Shown here in pieces: positions 9,021 to 19,796 of a DNA stretch of 44,177 nt. Source of the DNA: an uncultured Cryomorphaceae bacterium (GTDB lineage: Bacteria > Bacteroidota > Bacteroidia > Flavobacteriales > UBA7430); NCBI GenBank assembly GCA_902551855.1, contig CACDER010000005.1, positions 1 to 44,177 of the forward strand, read 5' to 3'. Within the stretch, counting starts at the first letter, position 1, and each line of letters begins with the position of its first letter. The notes beneath the pieces are model-generated. The model saw nothing but the letters and a program-made list of their open reading frames with translations, searched no databases and was not told the origin of the DNA. The position numbers and the translations under genes were made by a program.

Positions 9021-9710
9021 TTAAATATCATTGTTAATCTTTTCGAATATATAAAAATCTGCGAATGATGTTGATTTAGGTTTCTTTTTATCAAATGGAT
9101 ATTTATTAGGTATATGTTTTATTAATTTAAATTCCAACCTATTTACATCTATCCAACTTGTAAATTTTCTTGGTTTTACATGTGCTTCATAATTGTCTGA
9201 ATCATTACTATTTATAGCATAAATAATTACATATCTATTGGATAAATCAAATAAATTGCACATGTAACTGTTATAAACGTCATCCTCTATAAGGTGATAA
9301 ATTACATCAAGACTCATTACCATCTCAGCTTTTTGATTGGTAATCGCGTCCATGTGCATAAAATTCTTACTAGTATCATTTTTGAATTTTTCCCTGCATT
9401 TTTTAATTACATCGTTGCTTATGTCAAATCCAGTATATGATTTGAATTGAAAATATTCTAATTGATTACCATCACCACAACCAAGCTCAATTACCGTTTC
9501 TATATTAGTTTTTGATACAAATTTATTGATTATTTCACTTTTAAATTCTGCTAAATTGTTGTATGAACCAGCTCCAGAATTCCCTCCTTTTTCATAACGT
9601 TTTATCCAGTAATCTCGTGAATTAGTAAATTTTTTTTTGAGAAATATTTTATTTTTTAAAAACATTAATAAAGGGTTTAAGACATCGATTTTTCTAATTA
9701 AATTCTTCAT
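9021..9710 (-). CDS. class I SAM-dependent methyltransferase
   Basis: VIELGCGDGNQLEYF motif I; MSLDVIYHLIED. Confidence 0.75.
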   Translation of the reverse strand: MKNLIRKIDVLNPLLMFLKNKIFLKKKFTNSRDYWIKRYEKGGNSGAGSYNNLAEFKSEIINKFVSKTNIETVIELGCGDGNQLEYFQFKSYTGFDISNDVIKKCREKFKNDTSKNFMHMDAITNQKAEMVMSLDVIYHLIEDDVYNSYMCNLFDLSNRYVIIYAINSNDSDNYEAHVKPRKFTSWIDVNRLEFKLIKHIPNKYPFDKKKPKSTSFADFYIFEKINNDI

Positions 9711-10503
9711 GACTTTGTCATTTATAGTTATACTTTTATGTCATTTATTAAGAGAGAGTTACTTATAATATATCTCTTTAATAAATTTTCCATTCTTATA
9801 ATTTTGTCAAAATTCCTCTAGGAATTTGGGTATTCATCATATACATATGATACTAATGTCATATCATTTTTTAAATAACATAATATATAAGTTGGATTTG
9901 TAATTTCACTTAGTTGGTATCTATTTTCAGGAGTAAAACTAATCAATACATATAAAATTTATAATGATAATATCTTTTTTAATAATCATTAGTCATTTAT
10001 GATAATCAAATATAGATAAATCAAACCAATTCAGACCACAAAAAAACATTGTGTTTTAAATATTGTATTAATGATTAGACATTGGAAGTATTAATTCAAT
10101 GCTAATCTATGCGATTAAATAATTTTCTTATGTAGTTGTAAAATAAATAGTATAAAAATTAAACTGATACAGATACCATTTAGAATATCTAGTAGAAAAT
10201 GATTAATAAAAATTTGAAGAAACACATTATTTAAAAAGAGATAAAATTATACAAAAAGTCATGATCTTTCCAATTCCTTTTGGTTCACTATCAAGTCATA
10301 ATAATTTTGAGTATTTATATTTTTTCAAAATTTAATTTTTAAATCAATATTCAATTATAAACATTATTCTAGTTTAATAAATTTCTTACTTTTTAAGGAT
10401 TAAATTAAATGATATAATTTAATTTACATTTAAAAATAAAAAACTTATTGGATTGTAATTTATCAATCATTTATTCTATGTAATTTCACCATAAAAATAG
10501 AAT

Positions 10504-12267
10504 ATGATATCTATACGAAATATTGCTATTATTGCCCATGTTGATCACGGTAAAACTACTCTTGTGGATAGAATAATTCATGAGTGTAAGATGATGGACT
10601 CAAGAAAAAAAACAGGAGAGTTGATTCTTGACAATAATGATTTAGAGCGAGAAAGAGGTATAACGATTCTTTCAAAAAATGTTGCAGCAAGTTATAAAGG
10701 AGTAAAAATAAATATACTCGATACACCTGGTCATGCTGATTTTGGGGGAGAAGTTGAGCGAGTATTAAAAATGGCAGATGGAGTTTTACTTCTAGTAGAT
10801 GCTTTTGAGGGACCTATGCCTCAGACAAGATTTGTTTTAAGCAAAGCTATTTCTTTGGGTCTTAAACCAATTGTTGTTGTAAATAAAGTAGATAAGGAAA
10901 ATTGTACACCTGAGATAGTACAGGAGCAAGTTTTTGATCTTATGTTTAATTTAGATGCAACTGAAGATCAGCTTGATTTTATTACGATTTATGGTTCTTC
11001 TAAGCTTGGTTGGATGAGTAAGCATTGGGAAACTCCAACTCATAATATAACTCCATTATTGGATGCAGTAATTGAAAACATACCAGAGGCACCGTATCTT
11101 GAGGGTCCCCCTCAGATGCAGATAACTTCTTTAGATTTCTCTAGTTTTAAGGGAAGAATAGCTATTGGCAGAGTCTTTCGTGGGGATTTGATCAAAGGAA
11201 AGGATTATATTCTTTGTAAAGATGGGATAAATAAAAAAGTTCGAATTAAAGAGTTATTTGTTTTTGAGGGTCTCGAAAGAGTAAAAGTTGATTCAGTTAG
11301 AGGTGGAGATTTATGCGCAGTTATAGGTTTAGATGATTTTGACATTGGAGATACTCTTACAGATTTAGAATATCCGGAACCATTACCAAGAATTTCTGTA
11401 GATGAACCAACAATGAGTATGCTTTTTACAATCAATAATTCTCCTTTTTTTGGCAAGGAAGGAAAGTATGTTACATCTAGAAATATTCGAGAGCGACTTT
11501 TAAAAGAAACAGAAAAAAATCTTGCTTTACAAGTTGAAATGACTGATTCTGAGGATAAGTTTAATGTTTTTGGGAGAGGAGTTCTACATTTATCTATCCT
11601 TGTTGAGACAATGAGAAGAGAGGGTTATGAGTTCCAAGTTGGAAAACCGCAATTTATTGAAAAACAAATAGATGGGGTTAAAAGTGAACCTTTTGAAACT
11701 CTGGTTATTGATGTTCCGTCAGAGTTTTCTGGCAAAGTAATCGAATTAGTTACTCAAAGAAAAGGGGATCTAATTGTTATGGAACCTAAAGGGGATTTAA
11801 AACATTTAGAGTTTTATATTCCTTCCAGAGGATTAATTGGATTGAGAAATAATATGCTAACAGCAACTTCAGGGCAAGCTATTATGACCCATAGGTTCAG
11901 AGAGTTTTCTCAACACAAAGGAGAAATACCTACGAGAATTAAAGGATCTTTAATTTCAATGGGACAAGGTTCTACAAAGAGTTTTGCTCTTAATAGGCTT
12001 CAAGATCGAGGAAGGTTTTTTGTTGAGGCAACAGATATGATTTATAAGGGTCAGGTAGTGGGAGAACATTCTAAAGACAATGACTTAGAGGTAAATCTAA
12101 TAAAAGGAAAGCAATTAACAAATATGAGAAAATCTGGTTCAGATGATGCAATGAAAATATCACCTAAAGTTATTTTTTCACTTGAGGAATCGATGGAGTA
12201 TATTAAAGAAGACGAGTATTTAGAGATTACACCATTAAGTTTAAGAATGAGAAAGATCAAATATTAA
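10504..12267 (+). CDS. typA: ribosome-associated GTPase TypA/BipA
   Basis: NIAIIAHVDHGKTTLVDRI, ERGITI, DTPGHADFGGEVERVL, NKVDKE; BipA C-terminus GLRNNMLTATSGQAIMTHRF. Confidence 0.97.
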   Translation: MISIRNIAIIAHVDHGKTTLVDRIIHECKMMDSRKKTGELILDNNDLERERGITILSKNVAASYKGVKINILDTPGHADFGGEVERVLKMADGVLLLVDAFEGPMPQTRFVLSKAISLGLKPIVVVNKVDKENCTPEIVQEQVFDLMFNLDATEDQLDFITIYGSSKLGWMSKHWETPTHNITPLLDAVIENIPEAPYLEGPPQMQITSLDFSSFKGRIAIGRVFRGDLIKGKDYILCKDGINKKVRIKELFVFEGLERVKVDSVRGGDLCAVIGLDDFDIGDTLTDLEYPEPLPRISVDEPTMSMLFTINNSPFFGKEGKYVTSRNIRERLLKETEKNLALQVEMTDSEDKFNVFGRGVLHLSILVETMRREGYEFQVGKPQFIEKQIDGVKSEPFETLVIDVPSEFSGKVIELVTQRKGDLIVMEPKGDLKHLEFYIPSRGLIGLRNNMLTATSGQAIMTHRFREFSQHKGEIPTRIKGSLISMGQGSTKSFALNRLQDRGRFFVEATDMIYKGQVVGEHSKDNDLEVNLIKGKQLTNMRKSGSDDAMKISPKVIFSLEESMEYIKEDEYLEITPLSLRMRKIKY

Positions 12268-12362
12268 ATAATATTAGAAAAAAATGACAATAACAATTGG
12301 GTTTTTACTAAAGTTTTCATGAGAAAGAATTGATTTAAATTTATATTATTTCAATTATGAAT

Positions 12363-14051
12363 TTATTTTTTTTTATTTCTTTTATGTTTTCTACTTTTTA
12401 ATTTAGTTCTTTCTTTTGTATTTGAGTGAGCAGATCGCGCTTTTTTAATTTTTATAGAATTTTTTTCTTTAGATTTTTTGCTAATTTCTATAACTACATC
12501 TCTACCCCCAAGTGAAAAACCTTTTAAAGATTTAAATACTCCTTTTATTTTTTCTTTAGATACATTGAAAAATGAAAATGATCTTTTGACATCAACCCCA
12601 CCCAAATCTTCATCATTTAGTGAAGTCTTATTAATTAGTAAATCTTTTAATGTAGCCCAATTTAATCCATCTTTTTCTCCTATATTTATAAATACCCTCT
12701 CTGAGCGTACTAATTGCTTTTTATTTAAAGAATTTAAATCTTCTGAATCCTCATATAAATCTATCATTTTAGATAATGAATGTGAAATAAATTTTTCTAG
12801 TATTTCTTTTGAGGTAATTTTTTCTGATATATCACAAATTATTTTTTTTAAAGGTTTCAAAGATTTTTCATTAATTTTAGAATTTAGTAAATCATCTATC
12901 GATTTTGTTACAAGAGCTTTAATTACTTCACTATTGGATGGAATATTTTTTTTTTCTATTTTAAAGTTAAGTGTCTTTTCAATCTTCTTGAGTTTATGCA
13001 TATCTTTAGCTCCTATTAAAGATATTGACTTACCAAGGTTTCCTGCCCGCCCAGTTCTCCCACTTCTGTGAGTATAAACTTCTACATCATCGGGAAGTTG
13101 ATAGTGTACTACGTGGCTTATATTATCTACATCAATTCCTCTTGAAGCTACATCTGTTGCAACAAGAATAGTGATTTTTTTCTTTTTAAATTTTTTCATG
13201 ACTGCATCTCTTTGCATTTGAGACATATCTCCATGTAAACCATCAGTGTTGAAACCATCAGTTTGAAGTCGATCAGTAATATTTTGAGTTTCTGCTCTTG
13301 TTCTGCAGAATATGATTGCATAAAAAAAAGGGTTGTAATCTATTACTCTTCTTAACGCTTTGTAACGAGTTTTATGATTAATTAAATAATAGTAATGATT
13401 AACTGTTGATGCTGATTGATTTTTTATTCCACAAGTAACCTCTATTGGGTCATTCATGTATTGGTATATTATTTTAGAAACAGAATTTGGCATTGTGGCA
13501 GAAAACAACCATGTATTTCTCTTTTTTGATACTGTTTCCAATATTTTGTCAATAGCCTCTTGGAATCCCATGTTTAACATTTCATCTGCTTCGTCAATAA
13601 TCAAATAATTAACATTTGATAAAATGACTAAACGTCTATTAATGATATCTTGAAGTCTTCCTGGTGTTGCAACAATAATTTGCACTCCTTTTTTTAAATT
13701 TCTTACTTGATCTGAAATACTTGCACCCCCATATAGTGCTAAAATCTTTGTTTTTTTAACTCGTGCAAAATTTTTTAAATCTTCTGTGATCTGAATACAC
13801 AATTCTCTTGTTGGAGCTAGAATTAATGCTTGAATATTATTACTGTGAGTAGTTATTTTTTGAATTAGAGGTAATCCAAAAGCAGCTGTTTTCCCTGTTC
13901 CAGTTTGAGCCAAAGCAACTAAGTCAGTTTTTTTATTTAAAACAATTGGAATACATTTCTTTTGGATTGAGGTAGGTTTCTCAAAACCTAAATAATTTAC
14001 CGCTTGAAGGATATCTTTCTCAAGTCCTAGGGTAATAAAATCTTCATTCAT
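12363..14051 (-). CDS. DEAD-box ATP-dependent RNA helicase (DeaD/CsdA-like)
   Basis: AQTGTGKTAAFGLP, PTRELCIQI, DEADEMLNMGF, SATMP, HRSGRTGRAG; C-terminal DbpA-like RNA-binding region. Confidence 0.93.
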   Translation of the reverse strand: MNEDFITLGLEKDILQAVNYLGFEKPTSIQKKCIPIVLNKKTDLVALAQTGTGKTAAFGLPLIQKITTHSNNIQALILAPTRELCIQITEDLKNFARVKKTKILALYGGASISDQVRNLKKGVQIIVATPGRLQDIINRRLVILSNVNYLIIDEADEMLNMGFQEAIDKILETVSKKRNTWLFSATMPNSVSKIIYQYMNDPIEVTCGIKNQSASTVNHYYYLINHKTRYKALRRVIDYNPFFYAIIFCRTRAETQNITDRLQTDGFNTDGLHGDMSQMQRDAVMKKFKKKKITILVATDVASRGIDVDNISHVVHYQLPDDVEVYTHRSGRTGRAGNLGKSISLIGAKDMHKLKKIEKTLNFKIEKKNIPSNSEVIKALVTKSIDDLLNSKINEKSLKPLKKIICDISEKITSKEILEKFISHSLSKMIDLYEDSEDLNSLNKKQLVRSERVFINIGEKDGLNWATLKDLLINKTSLNDEDLGGVDVKRSFSFFNVSKEKIKGVFKSLKGFSLGGRDVVIEISKKSKEKNSIKIKKARSAHSNTKERTKLKSRKHKRNKKK

Positions 14052-14257
14052 AATCTAAGATTAAGTTTCAATGGAATTCCAACACTCAAAAACTTAATAT
14101 TCATTATCAACTAATTAATTAAAGCGTCAGAAGATCGCGAAACTACAACAAATTTATTTAGTAAAATAATATCTACCTGAGATAAAGTCTAAGTTCATGG
14201 AAGAGAATTTATTTTGTAGTGTAGAATTTTGAAATTTTTCCTTTTATTAGAATATTT

Positions 14258-15862
14258 CTATGTTGTTTTTAAAAGCTGGATACTAACCGTTGTTTGTTCG
14301 TTATTAGGGAATCTAAATGTAAATTTTGGGACGGGTGAAAGCCCAGCTTGTTTTGCAGCATTTATGAAACTTTCGTATTCAATAATATACTGATCCGTAT
14401 ATCCATGAGTTGCGTCATAGGGAGTAGCTAGTGTTCCTCCAATATTAGATGCAGCAATTTTTGAGTTAATGGTATGTAATTCTACTATTAATAAACCAAA
14501 TTTTCTAATGAAAGGGGCCCAAGATAATAGGTGATTATTCAAATTTTGAAATAATTCGTTATTTGGAATTCTTCTACCTCGAAATGCAAAAGCTCCCTCT
14601 GAATTAGTTTTTAATAATGTCTTTAAAGGCCTTTTATATATACGATTATGATCTAAAAAGGTTCTGGTGTTTAACAAATCAACTAATTTTATTTGATATT
14701 TTTCAAAAAGCATTCTATTAAGTTTATTTGGGTCACTAATATCTCCAAAAACTATTTTTGCTTTTATTTTTTCTAAATTCATTTTATTTATTGAAGTTAA
14801 CCTTGCTTTTTTATTGAAGTCAACTCCAACTATCAGGATTGGATATTTTGATAAAAATGTTCCCCTCAAAGTTTTTTCTTTAATTACATTGTAAATGTGT
14901 TTTATAAAAGTGCCGTCACCACAACCAATGTCAATAAATCCTTTTGGTTGTTCATTTATAGGTTTATTAAATATTTCAATAATTATTTCATCTACTTTTT
15001 TAAAGTAGGTATTATGAGCTCCACCACTACCCCATACATTCATATATCTATAAACATGACTCTCATCACCTTTTTCAGTTTTTTCCCAAATTAAATTTGG
15101 ATCTCCAGTTAATAGTGTATTAAGTTTTGCAAATGTTGGAAGATATGATACAGTTACACCATAAGCACTTGCTTTTTTTAAATAGAATGCTCCTTTCTCA
15201 TTAATTAGAACTTTTGAATTTTGTTTAGATATAAATTTCAAATTTTGAAATATTTCAATCATCAATTCATAAGTTTTTTTATGGATATCCAAACTTTTTT
15301 GGGATAAGAGAGAATTAATTTCTATTTTTTTTAATTTATTATTCATTCCTAGTCCAACCATTAATGGTCCTAAAATTATTCCTTCCATGTGGTTTATCAT
15401 TCTTCTAATTAATAAATTATTTTCATTAACATTTAGATATTTTATTTCGTTATAAGCCTTTTTAAGATGTTCAATATTTAATTTATTAGAAATTATATTC
15501 TTAGGTCGAACTATGAATTTTTTTATTAGATTAAAAAATGTTTTGTAATAATGAACTCGACGAAATGCCTTGTCTCCTAAATTTGTTATTTTTATGTATA
15601 TTCGGTCTAAGTTATTGTCTATTTCTCTTTCTAGATATCCCTGAGATGAAAGTACACGAAAAGCAATATTTAAATAACCTGAATTTGTTTTTAACATCGA
15701 ATTGATCTCATTAAACTCCAACTCACGTTTATCAAGTAATATTTTGAGAGCACCCAATTCATGTAAGACATACATTGTAGGAATAACAGCCCATCCATCA
15801 AGATGTAAGAATATTTTTTTTCTAATTTTTATCTGTTCCTCTTTGTTTAGACTCTTTTCCAT
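14258..15862 (-). CDS. large two-domain SAM-dependent methyltransferase
   Basis: GFIDIGCGDGTFIKHIYN motif I; N-terminal helical/winged-helix-like region. Confidence 0.65.
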   Translation of the reverse strand: MEKSLNKEEQIKIRKKIFLHLDGWAVIPTMYVLHELGALKILLDKRELEFNEINSMLKTNSGYLNIAFRVLSSQGYLEREIDNNLDRIYIKITNLGDKAFRRVHYYKTFFNLIKKFIVRPKNIISNKLNIEHLKKAYNEIKYLNVNENNLLIRRMINHMEGIILGPLMVGLGMNNKLKKIEINSLLSQKSLDIHKKTYELMIEIFQNLKFISKQNSKVLINEKGAFYLKKASAYGVTVSYLPTFAKLNTLLTGDPNLIWEKTEKGDESHVYRYMNVWGSGGAHNTYFKKVDEIIIEIFNKPINEQPKGFIDIGCGDGTFIKHIYNVIKEKTLRGTFLSKYPILIVGVDFNKKARLTSINKMNLEKIKAKIVFGDISDPNKLNRMLFEKYQIKLVDLLNTRTFLDHNRIYKRPLKTLLKTNSEGAFAFRGRRIPNNELFQNLNNHLLSWAPFIRKFGLLIVELHTINSKIAASNIGGTLATPYDATHGYTDQYIIEYESFINAAKQAGLSPVPKFTFRFPNNEQTTVSIQLLKTT

Positions 15863-15869
15863 AACTAAT

Positions 15870-17036
15870 CTAGAAATTTTTAACTATTTTTTTATAACTA
15901 TGTAATAACTTTTTTGACTGATTTTCTTCTGAAAACCTTAATTCACAATCCTCTATGATTTTCTTTTTATTATAATTTTGATAATTTTCATAGATAAAAA
16001 ACATTCCTTTGGACATTGCAAATGGATTACTCTTTTGAATTATTAATCCATTTTCGTTATTGATAATATCCTCGACACCATCACATGCAGAAGACAATAT
16101 TGGTAATCCCTGAGCAAGTGCTTCGATAAATACAACTCCAAATGTTTCGTAGATACTTCCTAACACAAATGCATGAGAAAGTCTAAGTTGAGAAACTACT
16201 TTCATTCTAGAAAGTTCTCCTAAAAACTCAACATTTTTATTTATTTTTAGTTTAAAACTCTCATTTTTAAGAAAATTCATCTCTGGGCCAATCCCTATAA
16301 TCTTTAGAACAGAATTAGGGTATTTATTATTAAATATTTTAAAAGATTTTAATATCAAATCAAAGTTTTTATGTTTTATTAATCTTCCAATTGAGATAAA
16401 AACAAAAGAGTTTTTATTTTTTAACTCAGAATTATTTTTAAAAAAAATCTTATTAACTATGTTATGATGTATATCCCATTTTGGAGAGTCAGGTATTTTA
16501 TTACCTAGTAACTTAGAGAATTTTGAAGATACAGCCAAACATAAACTTGATTTCTTAGCTATTCTTGCTATGGCACTTAAATTAAATACTGAATCATTAG
16601 TAAAAAATCTTGAATCATGTTCAGTAATTACAAATGGTATTTTATATTTATCAAAAATTCCTTCTGCAATATATCCAGCATAGTTAAAATTATGACAATG
16701 AATAATATCAGGTTTGGCGTTAGTTTTAATATATTTTTTAAAATAAATTAATCCTAAATATTTAATTAATTTAATTTTAAAAAATTCAGAAAAAACAATC
16801 CACTTAGTGTATATTATTCGATAAGTACTAATCCCATGATCATCTTCATAAGTAATCTTTGGGAATAATTTTATATCAAAAATTTTTAAAAGTGAAATAA
16901 GTTTAATGTGTATGATGCCAACCTTCAAATTTTGATGAGTTAGAGCAATTGCTTGTTCTCTAAAAAAACTCACTGAAATATCATTTTGAGATCTAGGGTA
17001 ATTTGAAGGTAAAATTAAGACATGAATTTGTGACAT
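15870..17036 (-). CDS. glycosyltransferase family 4
   Basis: ISIGRLIKHKNFDLILKSF; ETFGVVFIEALAQGLPILSSACDGVEDII. Confidence 0.88.
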   Translation of the reverse strand: MSQIHVLILPSNYPRSQNDISVSFFREQAIALTHQNLKVGIIHIKLISLLKIFDIKLFPKITYEDDHGISTYRIIYTKWIVFSEFFKIKLIKYLGLIYFKKYIKTNAKPDIIHCHNFNYAGYIAEGIFDKYKIPFVITEHDSRFFTNDSVFNLSAIARIAKKSSLCLAVSSKFSKLLGNKIPDSPKWDIHHNIVNKIFFKNNSELKNKNSFVFISIGRLIKHKNFDLILKSFKIFNNKYPNSVLKIIGIGPEMNFLKNESFKLKINKNVEFLGELSRMKVVSQLRLSHAFVLGSIYETFGVVFIEALAQGLPILSSACDGVEDIINNENGLIIQKSNPFAMSKGMFFIYENYQNYNKKKIIEDCELRFSEENQSKKLLHSYKKIVKNF

Positions 17037-17145
17037 TTATCTTTAAGATATATATATTGCCATAATAAAATTGTTAGATTTTTTAAATCTAGACTTTCAA
17101 AATTAAATTTAAATATTTTTTGTAATTATTATGATATTTTTGAAA

Positions 17146-18015
17146 TTAAATTTTGGGACAACGAAACCTTTTTACAATTTTGCTGTAACGATATTGACGT
17201 ATGTAACGACCTAAATTTTTATCCACTATTTTTTTTTCTCTGGTTAATAAGGCATATAAGTAACCTAAAAAAATTACCCCCCCCTGAATTATATAAGGTT
17301 TCCAAAATGATCTTTTAATAACATTAGTCATTAGTAATGGTATATCAAAACGAATAGTGTAGAGCATTACCCCATTTTTAAAACTCGCTCTAATGTGACC
17401 AGTTTTGACATTAGTTTCTTTTAGGTGATGAACAATTAAGTCTTTTATAACACTGACTTCCCAATTATAAAATCTTGCTTTATATTCATCTATTGAGTCC
17501 CACCCCATCTTATTAATTAAACCTCCAATTTGAATAAAACACTCTTTACGGTATGCTTTAAGAGCACCCCTTACATGATCAAGATTTGATTTATATTCAA
17601 TTTTAAATTTATTATTATTTTTAACGAAACAAATCCCTCCACATATTCCAATTGAGGGGTGATTAATAAATTCATCACAAATTTTTTTTATATAGTTTTT
17701 TGGTAAGATCAAGTCAGCATCTAACTTCATAATTATATCATAATTATCAATTGAAATCACCTTTAGTCCTGCATTAAATGCGTTAATAATTTTTCCACCA
17801 ATATTACGTTCTTCTTTTTTGGTATCAAGATTTACTAATGTAATCCAATTTAGGTTAGAACTAATTTTTTTTATAATGTTTTCAGAATTATCTGTAGATC
17901 CATCGTTAACTAAAATCCACTTATTAGGCTTTAGATTTTGAGATATCATAGATTTCATTAAGTCTCCAAGCACTTTTTCTTCATTTAGAAATGGAGTTAT
18001 TACAACTACTTTCAT
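17146..18015 (-). CDS. glycosyltransferase family 2
   Basis: VVITPFLNEEKVLGDLMKSMISQ...LVNDGSTDNSENII...KLDADLILP. Confidence 0.88.
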   Translation of the reverse strand: MKVVVITPFLNEEKVLGDLMKSMISQNLKPNKWILVNDGSTDNSENIIKKISSNLNWITLVNLDTKKEERNIGGKIINAFNAGLKVISIDNYDIIMKLDADLILPKNYIKKICDEFINHPSIGICGGICFVKNNNKFKIEYKSNLDHVRGALKAYRKECFIQIGGLINKMGWDSIDEYKARFYNWEVSVIKDLIVHHLKETNVKTGHIRASFKNGVMLYTIRFDIPLLMTNVIKRSFWKPYIIQGGVIFLGYLYALLTREKKIVDKNLGRYIRQYRYSKIVKRFRCPKI

Positions 18016-18249
18016 GAAATAATTTTTATGTTAGTTTTATTAAATAATTTCATTTAATTATGATTTGGTTTTTAAATGACATACCATCGTCATAAAAAAT
18101 TTTAATTTAAATTTTTATTAGATCCAAAAACTATTATTTATATTCCTATTTTCCTAATCTAACAATAAAAAATTTTTTACACTGATTAAAATTTTAAGAG
18201 TTTTAAATTGGATAGTTAAATTATGTTTAATTAAAATATCAACAAATTT

Positions 18250-18978
18250 TTATTTTTCAGCAATATATATGGAAGCTACACCAAATGATAAAGTATAATT
18301 CTTAATTTTAATATAATTAGCATTCTGAATAATTTTAATTAGTTTAAACCCATAAGGGAATTTATCAACAGATTCGTGAAGGTAATTATATGCATGACTA
18401 TCCTTTGAAAAAATCTTCCCTAACATAGGCACAACATATTTAAAGTAAAATTGATAAATTTTACTAAATATAAATATTTTAGGTTTAGAGAATTCTAAAA
18501 TATACAACTTTCCTTTTGGTTTAAGAACTCTATAAATTTCAGACAGACCTTTTTCTAAACTTTCAAGGTTTCTCAGGCCAAAACTTACAGTAACTGCATC
18601 AAATTCGTCTTTTCTAAATGGAAGTTTTTCTGAGTCCCCTAATTGAAGCTTGATTATATGATTTAATGATTTTTTAATTAATTTTTCACTACCAATTTCT
18701 AGCATTTTTTTTGAAATGTCTAGACCAATAATTTGATTAGGTTTTACTTTTATTAACGCAATTGCAAGATCACAGGTTCCAGTTGCAACGTCTAAGATAT
18801 TTTTTGGTTGTTGCTTCTTAACATGGTAAACAAGTTGTTTACGCCAATAAATATCTAAGCCCAAAGAAAGAAAGTGATTTAAAAAATCATATTTTTTGGA
18901 AATTTTATCAAACATTTTAACAATTTGTTCTTTCTTTGATAAACAAGAATTTTTATAAGGCGTTACAATTTTTTTCAA
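18250..18978 (-). CDS. ubiE: demethylmenaquinone methyltransferase
   Basis: MFDKISKKYDFLNHFLSLGLDIYWRKQLV; ILDVATGTCDLAIAL; VSFGLRNLESLEKGLSEIYRVLKPKGKLYILEFSKP. Confidence 0.95.
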   Translation of the reverse strand: MKKIVTPYKNSCLSKKEQIVKMFDKISKKYDFLNHFLSLGLDIYWRKQLVYHVKKQQPKNILDVATGTCDLAIALIKVKPNQIIGLDISKKMLEIGSEKLIKKSLNHIIKLQLGDSEKLPFRKDEFDAVTVSFGLRNLESLEKGLSEIYRVLKPKGKLYILEFSKPKIFIFSKIYQFYFKYVVPMLGKIFSKDSHAYNYLHESVDKFPYGFKLIKIIQNANYIKIKNYTLSFGVASIYIAEK

Positions 18979-19204
18979 ATTAAAATTTTTTTAATTTACA
19001 GGTTTGAATTAGCTAAGGTAAATTCTCTTATTTGTTAATACACTTTATAAATTCAAATGTAAAGTTTATAGATTAATTAATATCCTATTTTAAGTATCTA
19101 TTATATTCACTTTTTCCGTCCATAGTCTCATTCAAAAATATATTTTTACTAATACTATTGTCTAAGTTAAATAGAGTCATAGTAATAGATGAATCAGAAT
19201 TCAT

Positions 19205-19513
19205 TTAGTATTTTGCTTTATCAAATATATCTTCTTCAACAAAGCCTCCGATAAAGCTAATTATAGAATTATTCCCTTGACAATTTATTTTTACGGTGTA
19301 AACATTTTTATTTAAATTCCAAAAATCTAACCCATTCGAAACAGATACTTGTTTGTCAAATATTGAATCAGATTTTTCATTAAAAAGAGAGTCAATTTGA
19401 ATATCAATAGTTATTTCATTTGAACGGTTAGATGGTTTATTTTTGTTTTGGCATGAAACTAGAATTAAGGAAAAAAAAATTAAAAATTGCTTCATAAATA
19501 TTTTATCTTGCAA
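19205..19513 (-). CDS. small putative lipoprotein
   Basis: MKQFLIFFSLILVSCQNKN lipobox from the internal Met. Confidence 0.45.
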   Translation of the reverse strand: MQDKIFMKQFLIFFSLILVSCQNKNKPSNRSNEITIDIQIDSLFNEKSDSIFDKQVSVSNGLDFWNLNKNVYTVKINCQGNNSIISFIGGFVEEDIFDKAKY

Positions 19514-19569
19514 TCTAGTATTTATATTGTGTCTTACAATAATTACTTTAAAATTAAATCCAAAAAAAT

Positions 19570-19755
19570 TTGAAATATTTAAAGGAAAGTAAGGGAGCAG
19601 GACTAGTCTTTTTAATTACAATTATTTTAATTTTTTTTCAAAATCTAATTGCTAAATATTATGGAGAAATAAATAGTCTTGTGTGTGTTATCATATTAAT
19701 GATAGGATTAATTTTTACTGTAATAATTTACAAAGTTAAGAGGGATAAAAAATAA
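19570..19755 (+). CDS. small membrane protein
   Basis: Two hydrophobic helices, but TTG start and only 61 aa. Confidence 0.3.
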   Translation: MKYLKESKGAGLVFLITIILIFFQNLIAKYYGEINSLVCVIILMIGLIFTVIIYKVKRDKK

Positions 19756-19796
19756 AGTCATTTTATCTGTAAATATAAAACAGTTAAAGAATCAAT

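Noticed and set aside
8340-10050. Shared short phrase near 8345-8375 and 10018-10040 (TAAATCAAAxCC...AATTCAGACCA)
   Set aside because: Only a short similarity in AT-rich intergenic DNA; could be chance, no further repeat copies noticed.
11205-12260. Minus-strand ORFs 11205-11456 and 12051-12260
   Set aside because: Lie entirely inside typA on the opposite strand; no family signal.
12478-13071. 197-aa plus-strand ORF
   Set aside because: Antisense to the DEAD-box helicase gene; low-complexity Ser/Phe/Leu-rich translation typical of shadow ORFs.
14897-15905. Plus-strand ORFs 14897-15094 and 15702-15905
   Set aside because: Antisense to the methyltransferase gene; no recognisable product.
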